From contig NZ_WBIN01000007.1 in the NCBI RefSeq assembly GCF_009749385.1, forward strand, positions 243,581-307,580: a stretch of 64,000 nucleotides of DNA. The letters are read 5' to 3'. Each line of letters opens with the position of its first letter. Position 1 is the stretch's first letter. Under the pieces are notes generated by a model. That model searched no databases. It had not been told where the DNA came from and was given only the letters and a program-made list of their open reading frames with translations. Origin of the DNA: Agromyces allii. Its GTDB lineage: Bacteria; Actinomycetota; Actinomycetes; Actinomycetales; Microbacteriaceae. The translations under genes and the position numbers were made by a program. Below are positions 25,670 to 36,200 of this stretch, in pieces.

Positions 25670-26887
25670 ATGCCGTCACTCATCGCTTGGCTCGACGCAT
25701 CGAGCGAGGAGCAGCGTCGGATGCGCGACATCATCCGATTGTTCAGCGACCGCGAAAGCCGCGATGAGCTGGGGCTCGGTCAGATCAGGGATGCGCTCTC
25801 CGACGCACTCTTTCCGGGAACGTCGACACTGTTGACCAGGGCCCGATACCTCCTGTTCGTTCCGTGGGCCTATCAGAAGGCAGCTGGGCGCCCGAACCCG
25901 AGCGCCGACGCCGATCGCGCTGAGCGCGATGTCATCCACGCGTTGAAGGCCTCCGGGGATTACGCGGGTCTGCTCGGCATGCAGGCCGGCGAGGCGCTCA
26001 AGAACCTGCCGTCGCTCATCTACTGGTCGATGCTGCGGCACTATCGGATCCTCGCCGATGAGTCGCTCTCGCGTGCAGACGTGCTTCGATTCGATGGAAT
26101 GCCGACCGGCGCAGCAGATCTCGGAGCGGCTGCACCGGCACGATTCTCGGCATGGTCGAGCGAGCTGCCCCCTGCCCCTGAGGGATTCCCGAAGACGATC
26201 CCCGATGGGTTCAGGCTCTCCACAGACGAAGCCGGCTGGCTACGGGATCGAATTCTCAACGAGGCTCCAGGGACGTTGTTCGCCCATTTCGCGATCGAGC
26301 AGCCTTCGCGCGAGAGCTTCGCACCGTGGGCGGACCCTGCGATCCACGGCCTCGGCGGCGACGCGACGCAGGTGCTGAGCGACGCCAGGGCTTTCTCGGC
26401 ACTCATGCACGGCGCGCAACTCATCTACAACCTCCTGCTCGCGGAGGAGTATGAGGACGCCGGATACGACCGGGTCACCGAGCCGACATCCCGGTTCCGC
26501 GAGCAGGTCGCCGACTGGGGAGCGGAACTCCCCTCGCTGGTGGATCTGAACACGTGGAACCTCGACGGCATGCTCGCGCGGGTCGAGCTGGTGCGCGGCA
26601 CGCCGATCCACTTCAAGACCCGGGCGTTCGTGCGCGACTGGTTCAGCCTGGTGCAGCAGTCGAACCCGGCGGCGCTGGCCGGCCACGAGGCCGCCCGATC
26701 CTTTATGGAGCGTCGGGAACGCGAACACAAGGGAGCGCAGGCGCGCATCGGCAATCGGGCGCGACTCGCGAGCTGGGGTGGGAGCTCGGGCGCGGGCGCC
26801 CTCGTGTATCGGTGGCCACAGGCCCGGGGCATCCTGCTCGACATCCACGATGGTCTGCAGCGAGAGAACGGTGTGGTCGATGCTTGA
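25670..26887 (+). CDS. DUF6361 family protein
   Basis: 405 residues from the ATG at 25670, which begins the conserved family N-terminus MPSLIAWLDASSEEQRRMRD; the longer frame is antisense to mrr. Further conserved blocks: ALFPGTSTLLTRARYLLFVP and LPSLIYWSMLRHYRI. DUF6361 is a family of unknown function that I associate with PLD and helicase genes in defence islands. It is first of three tightly coupled genes: the PLD gene starts within its last 8 bases. TTGCCG (25634) and AACACT (25658) with an 18-base spacer may form its promoter in the divergent region shared with mrr. A recruitment or specificity role is possible. Confidence 0.85.
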   Translation: MPSLIAWLDASSEEQRRMRDIIRLFSDRESRDELGLGQIRDALSDALFPGTSTLLTRARYLLFVPWAYQKAAGRPNPSADADRAERDVIHALKASGDYAGLLGMQAGEALKNLPSLIYWSMLRHYRILADESLSRADVLRFDGMPTGAADLGAAAPARFSAWSSELPPAPEGFPKTIPDGFRLSTDEAGWLRDRILNEAPGTLFAHFAIEQPSRESFAPWADPAIHGLGGDATQVLSDARAFSALMHGAQLIYNLLLAEEYEDAGYDRVTEPTSRFREQVADWGAELPSLVDLNTWNLDGMLARVELVRGTPIHFKTRAFVRDWFSLVQQSNPAALAGHEAARSFMERREREHKGAQARIGNRARLASWGGSSGAGALVYRWPQARGILLDIHDGLQRENGVVDA

Positions 26888-28706
26888 GCCACAATCACGT
26901 GCGGCGCTGACGGAACAGCTCAGACCTCCGTCGGGGTTCGAGCTTTCGCATGCGGTCGGCACGAGCTTCACGCTCGATCTCGCGACTGCACTCGCGATCC
27001 CGCTCTCGTTCGCGTCGCATCGACTCGCAACCGCGGACGACGCACTGGGGGTCCTGGACGCGATCCGACGAGCGGCCGACCGCATCGACGTGTTCGGCCA
27101 GGCCGGTGAGATCTCCATGGGCGCACGCTCTGACCTCGTCGCGTTCCTCGAACCAATGGTGCATCCCGTGACCGTTCGGCGCGGCCTCTTCCACCCGAAG
27201 GTGTGGTTCCTCGAGTACCGGTCGGGTGATGAGCTCGCATATCGGTTCCTCTGCGCGAGCCGCAATCTCACCGGCGATCGCAGCTGGGACCTCGTCGTGC
27301 GCCTCGACGGCCGCCCCGCCGCCGATGGGGAGCGGCGTGAGTCTGCGGCAACGAACAAGCCGTTGTCCGGGCTGCTCCGGGTTCTGCCGACGATGGCAGT
27401 GCTCTCACTCCCGGCGGACCGCCAGAAGCGGATCGAGGCCCTCGCCGACCGCTGGCGGTCGGTCGTGTGGGAGCATCCCGACTCGATCAAGCGCATGCAG
27501 TTCCATGCCTTCGGCGTTCAAGGGAGCGAAGTGCCGGACCTGCGAGGGCAGCGGGCGTTGATCATCTCACCGTTCGTCACCGACGATGGCCTTCGGATGA
27601 TCCGCTCCGGCGTGCGCGCGGAGACGCATCTCCTCTCCCGAACCGAGGGCCTCGATCGTCTGTCTCCCGGGTCCCTCGATGCCCGGCTCTCGACGTACGC
27701 CCTCGACGATGCCGCGACGCAGGCCGACCTCGACGCCGACGCAGGTGCCGCATCGGCGTACGTCGCCCCGACCGAGCGGCTCGCCGGCCTGCACGCCAAG
27801 GCCGTGATCGTGGATCGGATGGACGGCGCCCATCTGTTCCTCGGCTCGGCGAACGCGACGCTCCCGGCGTGGCAGCAGAACGTCGAGGTCATGGTCGAGT
27901 TGGTCGGCTCGGTCGCGAAAGTGGGCGTTCAGGCCAGCCTGGTGGCCCTCGGAGACCTGAAGCAGACGTATGAGACCACGGGCGGCCAGGCACCCGACGA
28001 GAACGAAGAGGCAAATAGGCGACTCGAGAGATTCATGCGCTCGTTCGCGAGCCTGCGGTTGAACGTCCGGGTGGTATCGGGCGAGCGTCACGACCTGCGT
28101 GTCTGGTGTGACGCACCGGAGCACTCGACGAAGCGAGCGACGAAGGCCGCCCGTGCCGCGGCATCCGATGAATTCTCGCTCCGCTGGCACCTGCTCACCC
28201 GACCGGACCTCGGGGACACGGCACTCGCTCAGAGCGAGGCCGAGTCGACCGTGATTTCCGGCGTGCCGCTCGCCGATATCACCCCGTTCATCGTGCTCGT
28301 CGGCCGCGATGCATCCGGCCGAGAACGGCGCACGATCGTGCTGGCCCGGCTTCTCGACGATGTCGCCACGAGGCGTGACGCGGTGATCGCTCGACAACTC
28401 ATCGATCGAGCGTCCTTCGTGCGACTCCTCACCCTGCTGCTCGAACTCTCCGGCGGGTGGATCGCAGAATCGGGGTCGGGAGCTGCGGGATTCTTCGGGT
28501 CGGCCGACGCATCGGGCGACGGAGCCGGTCTGTTCGAGGCACTCGTCCGAGCCGTCGGCGATGGGCACCGCGGGCTCGCCGACGCGCGCCGGATCGTCGA
28601 TTTCCTCCGTTCACACGACGAGCAGGCCATCCTCCCCGACGGGTTCGAGGAACTGTGGGAACAGGTCTGGCAAGCACACCTCGAACTGGCAGGGGCAGAC
28701 GCATGA
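26880..28706 (+). CDS. Phospholipase D-like nuclease/defence protein
   Basis: 608 residues from the ATG at 26880, overlapping the DUF6361 gene by 8 bases. Two PLD-type motifs are visible: GLFHPKVWFLEY (about 104), followed by FLCASRNLTGDRSWD, and the fuller HKD motif LHAKAVIVDRMDGAHLFLG (about 304-322) followed by SANATLP. HKD proteins in defence systems act as nucleases or as DNA-binding scaffolds, for example DrmC in DISARM. The first motif has HPK instead of HxK(x4)D, so it may be weakened. The C-terminal half is helical without recognised domain. It works in one operon with DUF6361 and the helicase (ATGA overlap). Confidence 0.85.
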   Translation: MLEPQSRAALTEQLRPPSGFELSHAVGTSFTLDLATALAIPLSFASHRLATADDALGVLDAIRRAADRIDVFGQAGEISMGARSDLVAFLEPMVHPVTVRRGLFHPKVWFLEYRSGDELAYRFLCASRNLTGDRSWDLVVRLDGRPAADGERRESAATNKPLSGLLRVLPTMAVLSLPADRQKRIEALADRWRSVVWEHPDSIKRMQFHAFGVQGSEVPDLRGQRALIISPFVTDDGLRMIRSGVRAETHLLSRTEGLDRLSPGSLDARLSTYALDDAATQADLDADAGAASAYVAPTERLAGLHAKAVIVDRMDGAHLFLGSANATLPAWQQNVEVMVELVGSVAKVGVQASLVALGDLKQTYETTGGQAPDENEEANRRLERFMRSFASLRLNVRVVSGERHDLRVWCDAPEHSTKRATKAARAAASDEFSLRWHLLTRPDLGDTALAQSEAESTVISGVPLADITPFIVLVGRDASGRERRTIVLARLLDDVATRRDAVIARQLIDRASFVRLLTLLLELSGGWIAESGSGAAGFFGSADASGDGAGLFEALVRAVGDGHRGLADARRIVDFLRSHDEQAILPDGFEELWEQVWQAHLELAGADA

Positions 28707-31700
28707 CCGCGGTCGACGCCGACGCCGTCATGGCCGGCCTCAAGGGGTTTCAACGGGACGCCGTCGACCACGTGATCGATCGGTTCTACGGCGAAGGCTC
28801 GGGCGCGGCATCCGGTCGCTTCCTCGTCGCCGACGAGACGGGCCTCGGCAAGAGCATCGTCGCGCGCGGCGTGATCGCCCGTGCGATCGAGCAGCTCGAG
28901 GTCGACGACTCGGTGCAGCGAATCGACGTCGTCTACGTCTGCAGCAACGCCGACCTCGCAGCGCAGAATCTGCGCCGACTCAACGTCACCGGCGACCGCC
29001 ATATCGGCATGGCGACCCGCCTCACCCTGCTCGCGAAGGAGAGCTCCCGGCTCGCGGAAGTATCCGACGGCCCGGGCAAGAAGGTCAACCTCGTGTCGTT
29101 CACCCCGGGAACCTCGTTCAGCGAGGGCGGATGGCGGCAAGGAAACGCGACCGAACGTGCGATGCTCACGCTCATGCTCGACGAGTTCGCCAACGTCACC
29201 GACTCCGACCGCCGAGTCACCCGGCTGCTCATGCACGGCACCGTCCAGAGCCCGAAGCGATTCGACGATTGGTACGTGAAGCCTCTGCGCCGGGAGATCC
29301 GCGGTGAGCTGGACCCCCGCATTGTCGGATCGTTCCGGGACCACATCGAGCGAGATGGCTCGCTCGCGCGATTCGTGGAACTCCGCGATGAAGTTCGCCG
29401 CAAGCGATCGGTGCCCGACGAGCTCTGGCATCGCAACCATGACCTCATCGCGCAGTTCAGGCAGTCGCTCGCCAAGTCGGGCGTGGACACGCTCGAACCC
29501 GACCTCATCATCCTCGATGAGTTCCAGCGGTTCCGGCACCTCCTCGATCCGGAGTCGGGGGATGCCGCCGAGCTCGCCCATGCACTGTTCGAACACCCCA
29601 ATGCGAAGGTGTTGCTGCTGTCGGCGACGCCGTACAAACCGTTCACGAATCGGGATGACGGAGATGACGACCATGCCCGGGACTTTCTCGCGACGATCCG
29701 ATTCCTCGCCGGCGGATCACCCGAGATCACCACACAGGTCGCGTCGACATTGGGGGAATACCGTCAAGCTCTGGTGCTCGGTCACGACGCGGATGCCGCG
29801 GCGCGACGTGTGCGCGAGGCCCTCCTGCCATACATGAGCCGTTCGGAGCGCCCACCGATCGGCGTGCGTGAAGACCTGGTGCGCGTCCGTGAGCTGGCTA
29901 CCGCGGCACCCACCGCGACAGACCTCCGCGAATGGGCGTCGCTCCGCGAACTCGGGCGCGCAGTGGGTTCACCGATCGACCTCGAGTACTGGAAGTCGAT
30001 CCCGTATTTCGCCGGGTTCATGGACGGCTATAAGCCGGCCGAGCGCCTCAAGGCCACGCTTCAGGGGCCGGATGGCGATGCGGTGGCCGCTGCGCTCGCC
30101 TCGACCCGATCACTCGATGCCGACCGCGTCGAAGCCTTCGAGCCGGTCGACCTCGGCAACAGCCATCTGCGTGCGCTTGCCGAGGAGACCGTCGGGCAGG
30201 GCTGGTGGCGGCTGCTCTGGGTGCCGCCGACGATGCCGTACCTCGACCCGGGCCCGGTCTTCAGCCCGTTCTCGACGGGAAGTGTGACCAAGCAGGTGAT
30301 CTTCTCAGCCTGGAGCGGGGTGCCCACCGCCGTCGCCGGGCTCCTGAGTTACGAAGCCGACCGTCTCGCGGCCGGCGACCGATCGCTCCTGCGTGCGAAC
30401 ACTCCGGAAGCCCGTCTGAGTGTTCGCCCCCGCTTGATGTACCGCCTCGCCGAGGATTCACGGCCGGCAGCCATGTCGACCTTGGCGCTGTTCTGGCCGC
30501 ACCCCACCCTGGCGGCACTCGGCGATCCGCTCCGTGCGGCGCGCGAACAGAGTGGCCGTGTCTCGTCGGCCGCACTCGAGTCCGAGCTCGAAGAACGCCT
30601 CCTCGCCGGGGAGCCCGCCGACCAAGCAGCGGACGCGTTCTTCGCATACCCCGGTTCGCTCCCCCCTGGTCTGCACCGCCTCGACCCAGAGGCGCTCGTA
30701 CAGCTCCGGGGCGAAGCCGAACGCATCGGCGGCCTCGTCGAGCACGTCCGCGCTGCACTGGATGCTTCGGCGCACACGCCCACCTCGCATCCAGGCCTCG
30801 CGAGGCTCGCCGCCCATGCGCCCGGTGCGATCGCCTGGCGGGCGGTGCGAAGCATCGCCGGACCGAACAGCACCGACGAGGGGGTCTGGGTCGCGGCATT
30901 CGCGCTCGTACGAGGCATCCGATCGTTGTTCAACCGAACGGAGTCGACGGCCCTGCTGGTCACCCTCTACGGCGACACGCAGCCGTACTGGCAGAGCGTG
31001 CTCGACTATTGCGCTGACGGCAACCTGCAGTCGGTTCTCGACGAGTACCTCTTTCAGCTGCACAGCGAAGAAGGTGGTGGCGACCTCGGCGACGACGGGT
31101 TGCTGAGTCTGGCTCGCCGGGCCGTCGAGGCCCTGGAGCTTCGCCCCGCGCGATACCTGGCCCGCGACAACGCACCGGAGCGGAACGAGATTCCGCTCAT
31201 GGCCCGGTTCGCGCTGAGGTACGGTGGGCGTCTCGCGACCGATGACGACCAGTCGGGTGTTCGCCAAGGTGAGGTTCGGGCCGCCTTCAACAGCCCGTTC
31301 GCCCCGTTCGTGCTCGCCTCGACGAGCGTCGGCCAAGAGGGGATCGACTTCCACTGGTGGAGCCATTCAGTGGTGCACTGGAACCTGCCCACGAACCCGG
31401 TCGACTTCGAGCAACGTGAAGGACGGGTCAACCGGTTCGCCGGCCACGCGGTACGTAAGAACGTCGCCGAGGCGCATTGGGGTGACGTTCTGGCATCAGA
31501 CGATCAGTCTGCGTGGGGGGCGGCGTTCAATGCCGCGACCAGGGTCTCCAACGATCTCGGCGAGTTCTCGCCGTGGTGGATGTACCCGGGAAGCACTCGC
31601 ATCGACCGCGTGCTGGCGCGATACCCCCTCAGCCGGGACATCCAGAAGTACGAGCGGTTGCGCGACGCGCTGACGCTCTACCGGCTGACGCTCGGCCAGC

Positions 31701-31819
31701 CTCGGCAGGAGGACATGGTCGAGCTGCTCGCGAAGCGCGGAGTCGATAGCGATGGCGTGCCGACGATCGATCTGCGGCCGCCACGGGCGCCGTGTCTTGC
31801 GGTATCGCCAGAAGCCTGA
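28703..31819 (+). CDS. SNF2/DEAD-like helicase of the DUF6361-PLD operon
   Basis: 1038 residues from the ATG at 28703 (ATGA overlap with the PLD gene). Superfamily 2 motifs: Walker A VADETGLGKSIVARG (about 38-52), DEFQRF (about 270), LLLSATPYKPF (about 305), then after a long insertion the C-terminal lobe with LASTSVGQEGIDFHWWSH and VDFEQREGRVNRFAGH (about 871-915). It should be a DNA translocase. Content and order (DUF6361, PLD, helicase) are those seen with DUF1156 methylase and DUF499 ATPase genes elsewhere; here those genes are 7-13 kb away on the other strand. It probably uses methylation status to act on unmodified phage DNA. Confidence 0.88.
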   Translation: MTAVDADAVMAGLKGFQRDAVDHVIDRFYGEGSGAASGRFLVADETGLGKSIVARGVIARAIEQLEVDDSVQRIDVVYVCSNADLAAQNLRRLNVTGDRHIGMATRLTLLAKESSRLAEVSDGPGKKVNLVSFTPGTSFSEGGWRQGNATERAMLTLMLDEFANVTDSDRRVTRLLMHGTVQSPKRFDDWYVKPLRREIRGELDPRIVGSFRDHIERDGSLARFVELRDEVRRKRSVPDELWHRNHDLIAQFRQSLAKSGVDTLEPDLIILDEFQRFRHLLDPESGDAAELAHALFEHPNAKVLLLSATPYKPFTNRDDGDDDHARDFLATIRFLAGGSPEITTQVASTLGEYRQALVLGHDADAAARRVREALLPYMSRSERPPIGVREDLVRVRELATAAPTATDLREWASLRELGRAVGSPIDLEYWKSIPYFAGFMDGYKPAERLKATLQGPDGDAVAAALASTRSLDADRVEAFEPVDLGNSHLRALAEETVGQGWWRLLWVPPTMPYLDPGPVFSPFSTGSVTKQVIFSAWSGVPTAVAGLLSYEADRLAAGDRSLLRANTPEARLSVRPRLMYRLAEDSRPAAMSTLALFWPHPTLAALGDPLRAAREQSGRVSSAALESELEERLLAGEPADQAADAFFAYPGSLPPGLHRLDPEALVQLRGEAERIGGLVEHVRAALDASAHTPTSHPGLARLAAHAPGAIAWRAVRSIAGPNSTDEGVWVAAFALVRGIRSLFNRTESTALLVTLYGDTQPYWQSVLDYCADGNLQSVLDEYLFQLHSEEGGGDLGDDGLLSLARRAVEALELRPARYLARDNAPERNEIPLMARFALRYGGRLATDDDQSGVRQGEVRAAFNSPFAPFVLASTSVGQEGIDFHWWSHSVVHWNLPTNPVDFEQREGRVNRFAGHAVRKNVAEAHWGDVLASDDQSAWGAAFNAATRVSNDLGEFSPWWMYPGSTRIDRVLARYPLSRDIQKYERLRDALTLYRLTLGQPRQEDMVELLAKRGVDSDGVPTIDLRPPRAPCLAVSPEA

Positions 31820-31975
31820 CCGTCGCGGACTTGCAGGACCGGCGTGTGACCACACCGTCTGCTTACTTGCCGAAAGGCGCACGAGTCGGAAGCGCTTCGG
31901 TGATACCCCGAGGAGGAAGTCGCCACAGGAAGAGGGCGCCCGTGCAACCGTGGGCCGCACACGGCTTTCGCTCGG

Positions 31976-32443
31976 CTACCTCAACCCACGCCAGAACTGG
32001 CGCCACTGCCCGACCTCGATCGGATCAACGCCGGTCTTCAAATACTCCCTCAGCCGAACGAGCTCGAGCCTGGGTGTTCGCTCGACGATATCCATCATCA
32101 TTTCATCGTCGCGATGCGCGTAGATCGAGCCCTTCCAGACCGACCAACTGTCATTCGTCACCCAGCCGTGAGCGCGGGCATCGAGCTCGTCCTCGCACAG
32201 CTTCAGCTCCGCGTATCGGACCGCGAACGGAACCACAACGGTGATCGATCCGTTCCAATGCTTGGTGGGCCGCTTTCTGTCCTGCAGGTGCCAATATCGC
32301 TCCACGTACCACTGATCGTTCTCCTGCCTGCGCTGCTTCCGGCTCTGGAAGTACGGGACGACCGCGAAAAGCACTGCAAGGCCTGTGACGATCGTTGCCG
32401 CATCGGCGAGCAAAGCCAGCATCGGTGCAAGTTGGAGTTCCAC
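31976..32443 (-). CDS. Single-pass membrane protein, hypothetical
   Basis: 155 residues. The N-terminus has one membrane segment, LLADAATIVTGLAVLFAVV (about 11-29), followed by a basic stop-transfer QSRKQRRQ and a soluble domain rich in Trp/Tyr (DQWYVERYWHLQDRKRP, DSWSVWKGSIYAH). The soluble part should face the cytoplasm. The family is not recognised; similar anchored proteins appear as single accessory genes in Actinobacteria. It lies between the convergent helicase operon and restriction operon and may be an insertion rather than a system component. A 156-base gap (31820-31975) separates it from the helicase; no strong hairpin is seen there. Confidence 0.65.
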   Translation of the reverse strand: MELQLAPMLALLADAATIVTGLAVLFAVVPYFQSRKQRRQENDQWYVERYWHLQDRKRPTKHWNGSITVVVPFAVRYAELKLCEDELDARAHGWVTNDSWSVWKGSIYAHRDDEMMMDIVERTPRLELVRLREYLKTGVDPIEVGQWRQFWRGLR

Positions 32444-32520
32444 GACGAGAACGTATCGCTGAAACGTGCGGGGCCGTGGCCAGAACCGTTGCTCTGTCGG
32501 GAATCAGCGAGACTGGTCGA

Positions 32521-32835
32521 GTGGACGATGGACTGTTTTCGCTCGACGACCCCGGCATCAATAAGAGAAGTACCGATCTCGACCCGATGTCGCCTGCCCA
32601 ACGTCAGGCGATTCGAGCGCTGTTCGCTCGGCTCGGCGTGAACGATGCCGCCGGACAATTCGCACTCGTCGAAGAACTGACCGGTGTGAGGATCCGGTCG
32701 GTCACCGAGCTCGACGAACCAACCGCCCAGCTGGTGATCCGTATGCTCCCGGGCAAGATCGCGACATCGGCCCGCACGCACACCGGCAACTCGTGGGACG
32801 ACCGAGACGAGCCGACCTGGATCGATCGGCTCTAG
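32521..32835 (+). CDS. Small protein with helical RecT/ERF-tail-like domain
   Basis: 104 residues if the GTG at 32521 is used; a GTG at 32476 is an alternative. The main block, SPAQRQAIRALFARLGV through LDEPTAQLVIRMLPGK, resembles the small helical domain found at the C-termini of single-strand annealing proteins and in other phage/defence genes, in which two to three helices pack around the LGV and VI motifs. The family link is by pattern and not certain. It is divergent from the membrane protein gene and its stop overlaps that of vsr by 4 bases in convergent orientation. It may be an accessory of the restriction genes. Confidence 0.5.
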   Translation: MDDGLFSLDDPGINKRSTDLDPMSPAQRQAIRALFARLGVNDAAGQFALVEELTGVRIRSVTELDEPTAQLVIRMLPGKIATSARTHTGNSWDDRDEPTWIDRL

Positions 32836-33281
32836 GTTCGCGATCGCTTGGCAGACACAACCGCAATGACAGATCCCGCGATGCCGTCGGGGTGTTCGTG
32901 CTCCCAGAATCGGAGCACCGTCCATCCGAGTTCCGTCAGCACGGCTGAGGTCTCCGCGTCCCGTTCCTGGTTTCGCGCCTTCTTGTCATCCCAGTACTCC
33001 TGATTGCGCCCTGGCCGCTGGTAGTGCTCAGGACATCCATGCCAGAAGCAGCCGTCGATGAAGACCGCGACCCTCGCTCGCGTGAAGACGACGTCAACTG
33101 TTCGCCGCAACTCCGGAACCGGGCGAACGTTCACCCGATATCGAAGACCTGCAGCATGAAGCATGCGGCGAACGGCGAGCTCGGGCTTGGTATCGCGTCC
33201 GCGATTCGACTGCATCGATCGGCGGGTGCCTTCAGAAGACGCCCACGACTCGGATCCACGCATGCTCCCATCGTGCATCAC
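32832..33281 (-). CDS. vsr: Very short patch repair endonuclease
   Basis: 149 residues, normal Vsr length. Signature blocks: SMQSNRGRDTKPELAVRRML, VDVVFTRARVAVFIDGCFWH (Asp in VDVVF as catalytic metal ligand, GCFWHGCP with the conserved Cys and His), NQEYWDDKKARNQERD and LGWTVLRFWEHE. Vsr nicks next to T:G mismatches produced by deamination of 5-methylcytosine, so it nearly always travels with a C5 cytosine methyltransferase. The only such enzyme here is at 50287-51354, 17 kb away. The start overlaps the Z1 stop by 4 bases, making this the last gene of the six-gene restriction operon. Confidence 0.95.
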   Translation of the reverse strand: MMHDGSMRGSESWASSEGTRRSMQSNRGRDTKPELAVRRMLHAAGLRYRVNVRPVPELRRTVDVVFTRARVAVFIDGCFWHGCPEHYQRPGRNQEYWDDKKARNQERDAETSAVLTELGWTVLRFWEHEHPDGIAGSVIAVVSAKRSRT

Positions 33282-36200
33282 GTGGCGTCGATGATCGCCT
33301 CGTCTTCCTTCGACTTGTCGATCACGCGGAATCCGATCCTTCCTCTGGGAGCGGATTTGAACGGCACCGCGAGCGAGAAGAGCGTCGCCACGTCTTCCGT
33401 CGCGATCGGGTCGGTGAGCATCTCGGGGTCGCGCTCGGCTTTCTCCAATGAGACCGGATCGGCCGCGAAGGTGAGGAGCATCGCTCCTCGGGTGGGCGTA
33501 CTGAGCTTGGCCGCCTCTGGCCCGCCCGGCGCCTTGATCTTCCCCGCGATCCGCTCGATCGCGGCTCGCTGCCGGAACGAGCTGCCCGAGAATCCGCCGC
33601 GGTCACCGCGTCGCGACCGGCTGAGGAGCTGGATCGATGCACCGTCGACGTCGCGCCGTCGAATGCCCTTGAGCTCGGGAAGCATCACCGCCCAGTCGAC
33701 GAGCGTCCCTTTGTCGATCGCCTGCCTCATGAACCGCAACGTCGGTGCGAACGCGTAGTTCTCCGTCCAGGAGAACTTCTCGAGTGCCGAGTACACCGAC
33801 TCGGCGTCGATGATCGCGACCCGGGCATCGAACGTCTTGATCTTCGGCTCGGTACCGCTGCGGCCCTCCGCATACTCGAACTCGATCGTTTCGCCGAGCT
33901 CGTCCAGCCAGCCTCGAACGGCCTTGAAATGGGCGGCGTTCGCCGATCCGTCACCGCGATCGGCCTGTCTGGGGAAGTCGCGAAGTTCGCCACCGTCACC
34001 CTCGAAGTCCAGCACGGCGTTGTACATCTTGTTGGCGCCGGTCGGCTTGAGCCATGGAAGCTGCTGGAACACCAGCGGCGGAACATCGACCGGCCGGACC
34101 TCGGGGCGACCGTCTTCCTTGAGGTGGGCGAAACGACGGAGCTGCGAGCGGAACGCTTCTTCGTCTTGGATGATCGCGGTGAACGCGTCGTACAAGTCGT
34201 AGGTCTTGCCCCGGCCGTCCACGACGTCCCGGGCGATGTAGAGCCGAACAAGATCGCGGTAACCGGGCCGGTAGCCGAACCAGCGCCCCATCTGCATGAG
34301 TGTGTCCGCCGCGTTCGCGCGGCGCCGATAGTAGGACACGGTCAGTCCCTCGACGGTGAAGCCGCGGCTGAGCTTCGCCCCTCCGACCATGACCCGCCAG
34401 TATCGGCCTGTGGCGAAATCCATCGCCTTGTAGTCGCTCTCTTTCGACCCGTTCACGATGACGACGGGGCTGCCGGCCGAGGTGATGAGATTGAGCGCCT
34501 CGCCGATGTAGACCCTCAACTCATCGAAGCTGTGTGGCAGCTCCGCGTCCCAATCGTCCCGTGCGTCATGCACGGGCTTGAAGTCGCTCTCATACAGCCC
34601 TCGGAGTCTCGACATCCCGGCTGGATGGCTGTATTGAGCGGTCGCCCAGACGTCTTCGATCAGGTCGGCGAGCTCTTTGTGTTCGGCCTGCCTCACGGAT
34701 TCGTGCACGAGCATCGTGTGATGCCGGAAGGTGAGGTCCGGGTCATTGTCGGACCGCCACTGTTTGATCGCTCCGCTCAACACGAATGCGTCGAGCGCGT
34801 TCCGAATCTCCGCCCGCTCCGCCTCATCCGTCTCCGCGTAGAGGTTTCGAACGAACGCGGCCTCGTTCGAGTTCGATGCATCGATCGGCTCGTCGTCGGG
34901 GAGCGGATCGAGATCGTGGAACTTATTGCCCCCCATGTAGGCCGGCGACGGCTCGAGTGCCACGATGAAGTCGCTCGGGAAGATGTCGACGGCGTCTTCA
35001 GGAGACACGAAAACGTTCGCGAACGGCGTCGCGGTGTATCCGACGTACTGTGCTCGAGGCATTTCGGAGAGGATCTGCGAGATCAACTTGTTGATGGCAG
35101 TCCGCTCCTTCTCTTCCTTGGTCTTCGCCCGGTTGGGGTTGGTCGTGTTCACCGATGCCTGGTCGGCTTCGTCGTCGATCACCAGCACCGGGATCTCTTG
35201 GAGCGATGCGTGCACGTCGTGGAGATCGCGAAGGAGCTTCTCGAGCACACTCTTGTTCTTCTTCACGACCGCCAGCCGGACGTCGGTGCCGAACAGGTTC
35301 GCGGGGTCGTACATCGGTTTGAGCGGATCCTTGAGTTCACCCGCCCGACGGAAGTCGAGCGTGTCGAGACCGGCCTTCAACGATTTGTAATCGCCCGCCG
35401 CGCTGGTGAGTCGCTTGATCGCGGGCACGTCGGGTTGGGAATTGATGTCGATCTCGTGACGTAGGAACTTTCCATCGAGCCAATCGGCATCGCCGTCGCC
35501 GATGTAGTCGACGCCGCGAACCGCGTCCGGATTGTTCCGATCACGACCGCCGAGGATGTTCTCTTCGCCGACGAGCTCGCGATCGAGGCGCCGCTGGGTC
35601 TGCCCGCGGAGGAGTTCGATCGTGCCGGTCAGCACGATGATCAGGCGATATCCCGCATCGATCGCCTTCGCGGTGATTCCGGTGAAGTTCGCGGTCTTGC
35701 CGCTCTGCACGTAGCCGACCACCAACCCCTTGGATTGGTAGGAGGTCTCCCCCGCCGGATCGGCCAGCCGCCCGACGATGTCCGACGTGGACTCGTCGAG
35801 GTTCGCGATCGTCTCGGGAGTCCACCCGCTGCGGCTGAGAACGCCTTTGTACGCGTTCCAATAGAAGTCGTGCGCGGTCTTCCGCTCGGCCGTGTACCAG
35901 GGGTCCCACGGGCCGGGGTTCGCGATGACGATATCCCGCTGGGCGACGCTCGGGAACGCGTCATCGAGCGCCTCGCGAGCTGTTGTGCTGAGTCCGAGCT
36001 TGTCGAACACGAGCACCCGGCGCTCAGGGCTGTGTCGTTCGGTCGCGCCGGCCCACGCGGCATCAGCCTGCGCGTCCCACTTCGCGAGGCTCATGTGCGC
36101 GGCTTTCTTCGCACTGGCATTTCCGTCACCGCTCACGATGGCGTGCACGATCTCCGACTCGGTCGCAGCCAGGTCGTCATCCTCCAGGACGACGTTCACT

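Noticed and set aside
25670..31819. DISARM system (PLD plus helicase)
   Set aside because: No DUF1998 (DrmB) protein and no DrmA-type helicase features; the DUF6361 partner points to a different family.
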